The position numbers and the translations under genes are program-made. DNA of 17,651 nucleotides from the NCBI GenBank assembly GCA_002352225.1, contig DEIA01000081.1, forward strand, positions 1-17,651, in the 5' to 3' direction. The stretch comes from Flammeovirgaceae bacterium UBA2786. GTDB taxonomy: Bacteria > Bacteroidota > Bacteroidia > Cytophagales > Cyclobacteriaceae. Shown here one piece after another: positions 5,157 through 13,247 of this stretch (position 1 is the first letter of the stretch; the number at the start of each line of letters is the position of its first letter). Under the pieces are notes generated by a model that searched no databases, was not told the DNA's origin, and saw only the letters and a list, made by a program, of their open reading frames with translations.

Positions 5157-6770
5157 TTATTTCGATTGTAGCGCAATAAGAAACTCCTGTTCAATAACCC
5201 GGCCGGCCACATCTACCTTTTCTTTTTTAACCACCAGGTTTAAAGCTGCGCTTACATATAATCGGACACGCGTGGAATCCACACGCTCGGGTTGGTACCA
5301 TTGTTTTTCAAATACAAAAACGGAATCTGCCGCCAGGCCAGGTACAAGTGTAAGCGTAGGCACAACGCGCAAAATACAATTTTTGTATTTGCCATAATCG
5401 TCTTCAGCATCGCGGCAAAATCCACTCCGATTCAGTTCAAACAATTCGTTGTTGATAATGAGCAGATTATTTCTGCGGTACACAGTAAGAATCTGACTGA
5501 GGTCTTCATCAATAGCTGCGGGCGGTTTATACATCAGCATATTAGCCATAATGTGATGGGGATATATTTTAGAAACTATCTTATAGGTGTTGGATTGTTG
5601 GGTAATCAGGTTCTGTTGCCGATAAGTAAGTTCATGTATTAACACCGCATCTTTGTTGAAGTAGATAAGCGAGAAAGGAATAGCAAAGAAGGTGAGGAGA
5701 AGGTAAAGGAAACCAGCCAAGCGGTATTTTAAAGTGAGCCGCCCCAGACCATCGGCAAGTTTTAGGGGCAACTCCTTTACAACCGGCACCAGGTAAAACA
5801 GAATTACTCCAATGGCATTGAACAGAAAGTGTGCAATAGCAACACTGATGGCAGCATTTGAATTGAACAGCGCAGCAATAAATGCAGTAATAGTAGTGCC
5901 GATGTTGGCCCCCAATACAAACGGAACAGCAGCCTTAATTTTAACAATCTTCTTAGCGACCAGCGGCACAACCAGCGAAGTAGTTACCGTGCTGGACCGG
6001 ATAATTGCTGTGATTAGCAAGCCCCACCCAAAAGATTTTAGCGAATTTTCAAAAAAGAAGTGCTGAAAACGTTCCTGCTGAATACCTAACATTTTCGAAA
6101 TCACTCTCCTGAAAAAAAGGATTGACGAAAATAATAACACAACCGAAAGCACAATTAATACAAATTCATTGTTGATTGTGGTAACAATCAACTTTACGAA
6201 CGAACCAAACCCCCACCCGAGTAAAGAAAAATTTCCGGGCGAGTTGCCAAGCGGTTCATTGAAAAGATTGCTTCCCAGGTATTGTGCTAACCCTGAAAGA
6301 AACCCAAAATAATACTCCAGCGGAAAGAGTACGATTACAGTTAAGATATTAAAAAAATCGTGGTACGTACCAATGGTAACAGCTCTTCTGAATTCTTTCT
6401 TGCTGGTAATAAAACCCAACGACACAATAGTACTGGTAATGGTAGTACCCACATTGGCACCCATAATAATGGGAATGGCTGTGCCCAATGTCATCGAGCC
6501 GCTGGCCATTAAGGCAACGGCCATAGCGGTAGTAGCCGAACTACTTTGAATAATTGCTGTAACAAGCAACCCGATAAACAATCCGGTAAACGGATTGGAA
6601 GTGGCGAGTATAATTACATCAGCAGCATCCTGGCCAAGATGTTGTAGTGATGAAATCATCAGGTCTAATGCAAAAAGAAAAATCAGCAGCGCAGCCAGAA
6701 TATAGGCTGTGTTACGAAGTACAACTTTCCAGGGTGTGGAAGCGGGCGTTACCGGCTGCTCAGCATTCAT
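5157..6770 (-). CDS. Na/Pi cotransporter family protein
   Basis: A membrane transporter (537 aa from ATG at 6770) of the NptA/NaPi-II family (PF02690), which imports phosphate with sodium, though bacterial members may move other anions. Two inverted Na/Pi repeats are visible: QSSSATT (75-81) with GANVGTT (104-110), and RSSTVTT (258-264) with GANIGTT (287-293). About eight or more hydrophobic segments run to residue 370. The remaining 165 residues are soluble and do not look like the PhoU-type helices often found at this end. An upstream in-frame TTG at 6818 would add 16 residues, but ATG is preferred; TATATTTA lies just before it. The gene follows the M20 hydrolase by 52 nt on the same strand. 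Confidence 0.88.
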   Translation of the reverse strand: MNAEQPVTPASTPWKVVLRNTAYILAALLIFLFALDLMISSLQHLGQDAADVIILATSNPFTGLFIGLLVTAIIQSSSATTAMAVALMASGSMTLGTAIPIIMGANVGTTITSTIVSLGFITSKKEFRRAVTIGTYHDFFNILTVIVLFPLEYYFGFLSGLAQYLGSNLFNEPLGNSPGNFSLLGWGFGSFVKLIVTTINNEFVLIVLSVVLLFSSILFFRRVISKMLGIQQERFQHFFFENSLKSFGWGLLITAIIRSSTVTTSLVVPLVAKKIVKIKAAVPFVLGANIGTTITAFIAALFNSNAAISVAIAHFLFNAIGVILFYLVPVVKELPLKLADGLGRLTLKYRLAGFLYLLLTFFAIPFSLIYFNKDAVLIHELTYRQQNLITQQSNTYKIVSKIYPHHIMANMLMYKPPAAIDEDLSQILTVYRRNNLLIINNELFELNRSGFCRDAEDDYGKYKNCILRVVPTLTLVPGLAADSVFVFEKQWYQPERVDSTRVRLYVSAALNLVVKKEKVDVAGRVIEQEFLIALQSK

Positions 6771-6822
6771 TACCTGTAAATATAAGTATGCCCGACAAAC
6801 AACCGAGGGGCGTAACAATTAC

Positions 6823-8007
6823 TTAATTTGAAAGTTCGGTAACCGCCATCCAGGCCATTAAACCAGGGCCAAGTTTTAATGCATCTTCATCAATATCGAA
6901 TGTGGATGAGTGCACATACGAAGTTAACCCACGGCTTTCATTGCGGGTGCCGAGGCGATAGAACGATGCGGGCACTACATGCGAGTAGAAGGCAAAATCT
7001 TCTGAGCCTAAGGTTAGATCAATATCCACTACATTTTCTTTCCCTACATAATCTTCTGCCGCATGCCTTATTCTTTGTGTAAGTGCAGGATTATTTTCCA
7101 GATAAGGGTACCCGTGCGAAATGGTAACCTCGCATCGTCCACCCATACCTTCGGCAATAGACTCGGCCATCTTTTTTATTTTCTTCAACCCTTCTTTGCG
7201 CCATTGTTCATTTAGCGCACGAAACGTGCCGGCAATATTTACTTCGTTGGGAATAATGTTGGTAGCTCCATCGCCAACAATTCGGCCAAAGGTTAATACA
7301 GTAGGTTGCTTGGGACTTGCATTACGGCTGATAATTTGCTGCAAGGCCACAATAATATGCGAAGCAATTACCACCGGATCAATAGCCAGTTCGGGTGCGG
7401 CACCGTGACCACCTTTGCCAATTACCTTTAAATAAATTTCATCGCTGCTGGCCATATACATGCCTTCGCGGAAACCCACTTTGCCTACCGGCACCAGGGG
7501 CATTACATGTTGACCAATAATAGAGGCCGGAGCGGGGTTAGTAAGGGCACCCTCTTTAATCATGTACGATGCGCCTCCCGGATTTTTTTCTTCGCCCGGC
7601 TGAAAGATCAATTTAACCGTGCCTTCAAATTCTGACTTAAGTTGTGAAAGTATTTTGGCAGTACCCAGCAGCGATGCCGTGTGTACATCATGCCCGCATG
7701 CATGCATTACTCCCGGCCGGGTAGATTTATACGGAACATTATTTTTTTCTTCAATAGGCAAGGCATCCATATCGGCACGCAAGGCCACCGTATTTTTTCC
7801 CGGCTTACCTTGAATAAGCGCTACCCAGCCGGTGTTAGCCATGGGCACAGGATTAAGCCCAAATGATTTCAATTTTTCGGCTACAAATTTTGCCGTATTA
7901 AACTCCTGGTACGATAACTCCGGATTGGCGTGCAGGTGCCTGCGCCATTCAATTACTTGCGTATGGAGTAATTCGGATAACGATTTGATTTTATCGAGTA
8001 GAGCCAT
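6823..8007 (-). CDS. M20-family metallo-amidohydrolase
   Basis: A zinc-type hydrolase of 394 aa in the M20D group (hippurate hydrolase, IAA-amino acid hydrolase, N-acetyl-diaminopimelate deacetylase and relatives), which removes acyl groups from N-acyl amino acids. Landmarks are ALRADMDALP (75-84), MHACGHDVHTA with metal ligands Cys104 and His106, QPGEE with Glu139/Glu140, GQHV with His167, GKGGHGAAP (dimerisation domain, His201), GSEDFAFY (334-341) and a late His366. All expected ligands are present. There is no signal peptide, so it is cytoplasmic. No lysine-biosynthesis gene is nearby to support a DapL-type role, and the substrate is open. ATG at 8007 lies just below a promoter-like TAACTTTG. 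Confidence 0.92.
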   Translation of the reverse strand: MALLDKIKSLSELLHTQVIEWRRHLHANPELSYQEFNTAKFVAEKLKSFGLNPVPMANTGWVALIQGKPGKNTVALRADMDALPIEEKNNVPYKSTRPGVMHACGHDVHTASLLGTAKILSQLKSEFEGTVKLIFQPGEEKNPGGASYMIKEGALTNPAPASIIGQHVMPLVPVGKVGFREGMYMASSDEIYLKVIGKGGHGAAPELAIDPVVIASHIIVALQQIISRNASPKQPTVLTFGRIVGDGATNIIPNEVNIAGTFRALNEQWRKEGLKKIKKMAESIAEGMGGRCEVTISHGYPYLENNPALTQRIRHAAEDYVGKENVVDIDLTLGSEDFAFYSHVVPASFYRLGTRNESRGLTSYVHSSTFDIDEDALKLGPGLMAWMAVTELSN

Positions 8008-8012
8008 AGCGC

Positions 8013-8020
8013 CAAAGTTA
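8013..8020 (-). promoter_or_regulatory. -7 promoter element of the M20 hydrolase gene
   Basis: On the minus strand TAACTTTG matches TAnnTTTG exactly. It sits 5 nt above the ATG at 8007, so the leader would be very short or absent. A TTTT run about 19 nt upstream could be a degenerate -33 element. Placement in the gap between divergent genes supports the call. Confidence 0.4.
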
Positions 8021-8056
8021 CCGAGGTTTTAACGGATAAAAAATCCACATGTTCGT

Positions 8057-8064
8057 TATGTTTG
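8057..8064 (+). promoter_or_regulatory. -7 promoter element of the DUF1080 gene
   Basis: TATGTTTG matches the TAnnTTTG consensus exactly, 45 nt upstream of the ATG at 8110, giving a leader of roughly 40 nt. No clear TTTG -33 element is seen upstream. Together with the minus-strand element at 8013-8020 it would make a divergent promoter region. Confidence 0.4.
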
Positions 8065-8109
8065 GTAATAGCCGGCAAGAATCAGATATTCGTGCTTTCA
8101 CTTTACACC

Positions 8110-10014
8110 ATGTATATAAAACGATTGTTACTCGCAGGTGTGTGCGTTGGGTTTGTGTTTTCGGCCACTGCACAACAAACCTTAAACCTCAACGACCTTT
8201 CTGCTTTTAAGCCTCAGGCCGGCAACTGGCAAATTGTAGGCGATGTGGTGATTAACCCCAACCTCGACATTCATGAAAATGCAAGACCGGAATTAAAGCC
8301 GGTAAAGAAGGGAAAGAAGAACCAATATGTAGCGGCTATAGAAACGCCAAAAGCCGTAACCTATAGTTCGGGTACAGGCATTTTGCTTAACCTGAATGAT
8401 GATGTGAAGAAAGATAATCTTGTTACGCTGCTGGAGCATGGTGATATCGATTTAGAGTTTGAAGTAATGCTTCCGAAGGGAAGCAACTCGGGTATTTATT
8501 TGCAGGGACGATATGAAGTGCAATTGCTCGATAGCTGGGGTGTGCAAGTGCCAAAGTTTTCAGACATAGGCGGCATTTATCGCAACTGGGAGACAGAGCA
8601 AGGAAAAATTTACATGGGCAAGGCACCTCTCAGCAATCCCGCGAAAGCGCCTGGCTTATGGCAGAAATTTAAAATCTCTTTTCGTGCTCCGCGTTTTGAT
8701 GCAACAGGAAAAAAAATTGAGAATGCTCGTTTTGTTTATATCGATCTGAATGGAGTGCGTATTCACGATAATGTGGAGGTGCCATTACCCACAGGCGGCC
8801 CGATTGAGAATAATGAGAAACCAACCGGCCCGTTAATGATTCAGGGCGATCACGGCCCGGTGGCAATTCGCAACATCACATACACAATCATAAAACCAGT
8901 TTCTGTAAGTATCAGCGATGTGGCCTATCAAACCTGGTATGGAGATTATAAAGTGATTTCTGATTTTGTTTCGTTGCCCCCTGCCACCAGTGGTAAACTA
9001 TCTGAACTTAGCTGCGAAGTATTAGATAATGAAGATGCCTACGGCAGTCGCTACACCGGAATACTAACCGTATCGGATGATGCAGATTATCAATTTGCAC
9101 TTGCGTACACAGGAGGAGCCCGGCTAATCATCAACAATCAACAACTTGTAAATTCGCAGAGTGCAGATGGCTGGTGGCCCACTAATCAGGTAAGCATAAA
9201 TCTTAAAGCCGGATCGTATCCAATTGAGATTATCAATTACAAAAATGCTTCGTGGATGCCGCCACGGCTGGGTTTCTTTTTGCAAACCGGTGCCGATGCA
9301 AAGTCGCTACATGCGTATAATTCCTATCCGCCCAACGATCAACCCGTATCGCCTATCTTACTCAATCCGGGTAGTTCGCCCAGGTTGTTGCGCGCCTTTC
9401 TTGATTTTAAGGGTGATTACAAACAACGCTTAACTCATATTATTGGTGTGGGCGATCCATCGGGTGTACACTATGCGTACGATTTGAAAGCCGGAAATAT
9501 TGCCTGTGTATGGCGGGGTGAGTTTGTAGATGCTACGCCTATGTGGCACGATCGGGGCGATGGATCCTTCAAACCTCTTGGTTCTCCTTTATTCTTATTT
9601 AACAATCAGCCTTTGGCATTTCTGGCATCGGCCAACGAAGCCTTTCCTGTAATTACCCGCGAAGCTGAAGTTGCCCCGGGTGAATATCGTTCAAGAGGAT
9701 ATACAATGGATGAATCAGGCAGACCGATCTTTAAAGCCACCTATCGTGGTTTAGAAGTCGAGGATAGAATTTATCCGAAGGATAATGCCATTGTGCATGA
9801 AGTAGCCATTAAAAATCCGGAAAACAAAACCGGGTTATATTATAAAGTGGCCGAAGGAAAAGCCATCAGCAAAAACCCGAATGGGTATTATACCATTGAC
9901 GACAAAAGTTATTACATCAAAATTTCGGGGGCTCCCCAAATCCGCGAAAGCAAAGGCGTACAGGAATTAATTATTCCGGTAAGCGGATCGTTCAGCTATA
10001 CTATCATTTGGTAA
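8110..10014 (+). CDS. Secreted DUF1080 / PA14-like multidomain protein
   Basis: A 634-aa exported protein. A signal peptide ends near residue 22 (ATAQ|Q). Residues about 24-262 form a DUF1080 (3-keto-disaccharide hydrolase family, PF06439) jelly roll, with GDIDLEFEVMLPKGSNSGIYLQGRYEVQLLDSWG-type landmarks at 111-144 and the RNI end strand. Residues about 268-395 resemble a PA14 fold (YTGILTVSDDADYQFAL, GARLIINNQ, INLKAGSYPIEIINY), probably glycan binding. The last 230 residues contain HIIGVGDPSGVHYAYDL and VWRGEFVDATPMW, a module I associate with large cytochrome-containing proteins but cannot name. ATG at 8110 is preferred over an in-frame TTG at 8062 because it places the signal peptide at the N-terminus. 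The propeller-cytochrome gene follows 21 nt later. Confidence 0.85.
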   Translation: MYIKRLLLAGVCVGFVFSATAQQTLNLNDLSAFKPQAGNWQIVGDVVINPNLDIHENARPELKPVKKGKKNQYVAAIETPKAVTYSSGTGILLNLNDDVKKDNLVTLLEHGDIDLEFEVMLPKGSNSGIYLQGRYEVQLLDSWGVQVPKFSDIGGIYRNWETEQGKIYMGKAPLSNPAKAPGLWQKFKISFRAPRFDATGKKIENARFVYIDLNGVRIHDNVEVPLPTGGPIENNEKPTGPLMIQGDHGPVAIRNITYTIIKPVSVSISDVAYQTWYGDYKVISDFVSLPPATSGKLSELSCEVLDNEDAYGSRYTGILTVSDDADYQFALAYTGGARLIINNQQLVNSQSADGWWPTNQVSINLKAGSYPIEIINYKNASWMPPRLGFFLQTGADAKSLHAYNSYPPNDQPVSPILLNPGSSPRLLRAFLDFKGDYKQRLTHIIGVGDPSGVHYAYDLKAGNIACVWRGEFVDATPMWHDRGDGSFKPLGSPLFLFNNQPLAFLASANEAFPVITREAEVAPGEYRSRGYTMDESGRPIFKATYRGLEVEDRIYPKDNAIVHEVAIKNPENKTGLYYKVAEGKAISKNPNGYYTIDDKSYYIKISGAPQIRESKGVQELIIPVSGSFSYTIIW

Positions 10015-10035
10015 TTCTATAACGAAGAAATTAGT

Positions 10036-11955
10036 ATGAAGAAGATATGTATCATCCTGGTTAGTGTGCTGTTGATGCAGCCACTCTTTTCACAAACCTC
10101 TAAAACTCCAAAAGAAGAAGACTACTACCGCATTATTACGTTGCCCGCCCCGGAGGGCATGTTGCTGGAAGTGGGTGGTGTAGCTACGCTACCGGATGGT
10201 CGTATTGCAGTATGCACACGCAGGGGCGATGTGTGGTTGATTGAAAATGCTGGTATGGAAAAAGGCCAACCACGCTACACGTTGTTTGCTTCCGGGTTGC
10301 ACGAAGCATTAGGCTTAACCTGGCATGATGGCGCACTTTATACGGCACAGCGTGGTGAGCTTACCAAATTGAAAGACACTAATGGCGATGATCGGGCTGA
10401 TGTTTATGAAACTGTTTATGCCTGGCCTTTGTCGGGGCATTATCATGAATATTCCTTTGGGCCGAAGGTGGCACCCGATGGAAGTTTCTTTGTAACCGGT
10501 AACGTTGCGTTTGGCGATGAAGAATGGTGGCGGGGCGAAAGCAGAGTTCCGTGGCGAGGCTGGACAATGAAAATTTCGCCTGACGGAACCATGGAGCCAT
10601 GGGCAACCGGAATGCGTTCGCCTTGTGGATTAGGAATGATTGATGGCGAATTATTTTACGATGATAATCAGGGCGACTGGCAAGGCTCGGGAGCAATCTT
10701 TCATGTTACAAAAGGAAGTTTTACCGGCCATCCTGCCGGATTGCGTTGGACAGATCGTGCTAACTCCCCTGTAAAAATTTCAACCGAACAATTATATGGT
10801 AAGGTAGATATGCGCCAGGTGAAGAAAGAGGGAGCGTACATCAAACCCGAAAACATAGCCGATGAAAAAAATCCTGACTTGTTATTCAACCTGAAGAATG
10901 ATTTTCCGGCTACTCGTTTGCCTGCTGTTTGGTTGCCTCATGGTGTGTTGGGTATTTCGAATGCTGAAATTATTAAAGACGAAACCAACGGAAAATTCGG
11001 TCCGTTTGCCGGACAAATTTTTGTGGGCGATCAGGGTCAAAGTAAAATTATGCGTGTAGTAATGGAGAAAGTAAAAGGCGAGTTTCAGGGAGTGGCGTTT
11101 GATTTTCGGTCTGGCTTTCAATCGGGTGTATTGCGTATGAACTGGGGCCACGATGGTGCTTTGTATGCAGGGCTCACTAACCGCGGTTGGGGTTCGGCAG
11201 GCACAACTACAGCAGGTTTGCAACGTTTAGTCTGGACAGGCAAAGTGCCAATGGAAATGAAAACCGTTAAGGCTATGCCCGATGGTTTTGAAATAGAATT
11301 TACTCAGCCTGTTGATAAGACCACTGCCGAAAATCTGGATTCCTATTTGGGACGCAGTTACATTTATAAATATCACCCGGTTTACGGAAGTCCAACCATT
11401 AACGATGAGAAAATAAATATTAAAGGAGTTAAGGTTTCGGATGATGGTTTGAAAGTAAGAGTAGTAGTGGATAACCTTCGTCAATATTACCTGCACGAGT
11501 TATGGGTGCCGGGCATCCGCTCTACAGAAGGATTACCGGTACTACACAATGCTGCATACTATACTTTAAATAATATTCCTGATGGTGAGAAGTTGCCGGC
11601 AAGTCAGTTGAGTACAAAACGTTCAGCGCCTGTTAAGCCCGCTGCAAAACCTGTAACAAAAACAACCACCAGTTCAGCCACCAAGTCGTTAACATATGCA
11701 GAAATAGAACCATTACTGGTAAAGAATACGTGTACCGCTTGCCATAACACCAACAAGCGACAGGTGGGACCCTCTTTTGCGGATATAGCTAAACGCAAAT
11801 ACACGGATGAGCGAATGGTACAATTGATTTATAACCCTGAGCCTAAAAACTGGCCGGAGCACGAAACACCTATGGCGCCTATGCCACAGGTGCCAAAAGA
11901 TGAGGCTTTAAAGATTGCGCGATGGATAAACTCGTTGCGTGTGCCGGTACCTTAA
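10036..11955 (+). CDS. Exported beta-propeller dehydrogenase-like protein with C-terminal cytochrome c
   Basis: A 639-aa protein. A signal peptide ends near residue 20 (LFSQ). About 30-410 is a beta-propeller of the PQQ-dependent sugar/sorbosone dehydrogenase-like class (GGVATLPDGRIAVCTRRGDVWLIE-type strands, HDGALYTAQRGELTKL, DTNGDDRAD, SGHYHEYSFGP, WGHDGALYAGLTNRGWGS). About 420-515 is a beta domain. A Lys/Pro/Thr/Ala linker at about 530-555 leads to a class I cytochrome c with CTACH (Cys566, Cys569, His570) and a likely axial Met at 616 in APMPQVP. Role: periplasmic or surface oxidation of a sugar with electrons passed to the heme. Cofactor and substrate are inferred. It is cotranscribed with the DUF1080 gene, and its stop shares TTAA with the convergent kinase gene. 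Confidence 0.85.
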   Translation: MKKICIILVSVLLMQPLFSQTSKTPKEEDYYRIITLPAPEGMLLEVGGVATLPDGRIAVCTRRGDVWLIENAGMEKGQPRYTLFASGLHEALGLTWHDGALYTAQRGELTKLKDTNGDDRADVYETVYAWPLSGHYHEYSFGPKVAPDGSFFVTGNVAFGDEEWWRGESRVPWRGWTMKISPDGTMEPWATGMRSPCGLGMIDGELFYDDNQGDWQGSGAIFHVTKGSFTGHPAGLRWTDRANSPVKISTEQLYGKVDMRQVKKEGAYIKPENIADEKNPDLLFNLKNDFPATRLPAVWLPHGVLGISNAEIIKDETNGKFGPFAGQIFVGDQGQSKIMRVVMEKVKGEFQGVAFDFRSGFQSGVLRMNWGHDGALYAGLTNRGWGSAGTTTAGLQRLVWTGKVPMEMKTVKAMPDGFEIEFTQPVDKTTAENLDSYLGRSYIYKYHPVYGSPTINDEKINIKGVKVSDDGLKVRVVVDNLRQYYLHELWVPGIRSTEGLPVLHNAAYYTLNNIPDGEKLPASQLSTKRSAPVKPAAKPVTKTTTSSATKSLTYAEIEPLLVKNTCTACHNTNKRQVGPSFADIAKRKYTDERMVQLIYNPEPKNWPEHETPMAPMPQVPKDEALKIARWINSLRVPVP

Positions 11956-13238
11956 AACAAAACCAGCGGCTGCTTGTATTTCTCACAAAGCAATTGATGC
12001 AACGCTTTTGCCGTTTGTTTACCGGCAGTGTCGGTTAATAAACAAACGGTGCCTCCCTGGCCTCCACCGGTAATTTTGGCTCCGTAAATTCCGGTTGCAT
12101 TTTTAGCGAGCGACACAATTTCATCTGTACGGGCAGACCCCAAACCGCAGTGCGAATAACTTTCGTGCGAGGCATACATCAACGTACCCATCTCCGCTAA
12201 TATTTTAATTTGATTGCTGGTAGATTGGTGTGAATAGGATAGTAATAATGACCGGAACAGATCAACCCGATTATTCTCATAAACCGGATGTTTGGTACAA
12301 GTTCGAACAGAATAAGTTACACCCGGATTAATTTTCGTTACCGGATCGATAGAAATATTTTTTTCTAAGAATGCTTTACCTGTAAGCGTGAACGGCAGCA
12401 TGTTCTGATAGGAAGATTCAAATTCGCTTACTGAAATATTGCAAAGGTATCCCCGAAAGGGTAAATGATTTCGTTCGCCTGTTAGCAAGGCGTGTTTCAG
12501 GTCTTGTGTGGAAGCGCCAAGATGTGCGGCAATAAGGGAGTAACCCATAAACGCAGCGCTGCGCACATTTCCATACTGATGGCCACTTACAGTGTGCTTC
12601 ACACCGCTATCAATACCTACAAAATGCAAATCGTTAGGAATGGGTAATAGCGGTTCGGTTAAATCGGGTTGACAAACAATGGGCAATAAATGATTTGGTT
12701 TACCCAGGTGGCAGGCTAGTTGATCCATTAATCCGCAGGGCGCACCCACTACAAAATTCTCTACCTTTTGTGCAAGGGTGGGTAATTCTGTTGGTAATAA
12801 CGTAAGTTGAAATGCCTGCACCAATGCGCGCATTACAGCAACCTCAACCGATGCGGATGAAGAAACTCCTTTGCCCAATGGAACAGCAGAGCGTATTTCG
12901 ATATTGGCACCGGTAAATTCAATTCCTTTTTCTTTTTGAAGCACTAGCGCACATCCCACAATATACCCGGCCCAGATTTGCTTTCGATGGGAGAGAAACT
13001 GTTTAGCAAAGGCATAATCCACCAGTTTGTTAGGCAATAAATCGCGATAGCTTAGTTCAAGTATCCACGGTTGGCTTGTGCCAATGTAGCTTTTAAGTAC
13101 ACAGATATAATCTGTGCGAAGCGTAAGGTTAACTTCTGTTTGTTGCGCGATGGGCATTTGCAGAACAAGCGAACCCGAATAATCGGCTATGCCACCCATT
13201 ACATCTAACCGACCGGGAGCAGAGGTTTCAATGAGCAT
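11952..13238 (-). CDS. GHMP sugar kinase, L-arabinokinase-like (galactokinase family)
   Basis: A cytoplasmic 428-aa GHMP kinase making a sugar 1-phosphate with ATP. Motif 1 reads PGRLDVMGGIADYSG (8-22) where galactokinases have PGRvNLIGEHTDYNGG; motif 2 PLGKGVSSSAS (120-130) binds ATP; GLMDQ carries the catalytic Asp172; motif 3 GAKITGGGQGG (386-396) is intact. The DVMGGIADYSGS motif, the ICVLK region, MDQLACHLG, IDSGVKH and YSVR...HPVYEN closely recall the kinase half of plant L-arabinokinase (ARA1) as I remember it. The Glu-His of GalK that faces the sugar is Gly16-Ile17 here. It lies 9 nt after galT, so galactose, L-arabinose or both are plausible substrates. The kinase call is certain; specificity is open. 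Confidence 0.85.
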   Translation of the reverse strand: MLIETSAPGRLDVMGGIADYSGSLVLQMPIAQQTEVNLTLRTDYICVLKSYIGTSQPWILELSYRDLLPNKLVDYAFAKQFLSHRKQIWAGYIVGCALVLQKEKGIEFTGANIEIRSAVPLGKGVSSSASVEVAVMRALVQAFQLTLLPTELPTLAQKVENFVVGAPCGLMDQLACHLGKPNHLLPIVCQPDLTEPLLPIPNDLHFVGIDSGVKHTVSGHQYGNVRSAAFMGYSLIAAHLGASTQDLKHALLTGERNHLPFRGYLCNISVSEFESSYQNMLPFTLTGKAFLEKNISIDPVTKINPGVTYSVRTCTKHPVYENNRVDLFRSLLLSYSHQSTSNQIKILAEMGTLMYASHESYSHCGLGSARTDEIVSLAKNATGIYGAKITGGGQGGTVCLLTDTAGKQTAKALHQLLCEKYKQPLVLF

Positions 13239-13247
13239 GATTTCTGT

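Noticed and set aside
6771..6818. TTG start at 6818 for the Na/Pi transporter
   Set aside because: It adds 16 residues of no clear character; an ATG follows at 6770 with a promoter-like TATATTTA just above it.
8062..8109. TTG start at 8062 for the DUF1080 protein
   Set aside because: It would bury the signal peptide behind 16 extra residues; ATG at 8110 starts the signal peptide cleanly and the promoter-like TATGTTTG overlaps the TTG.
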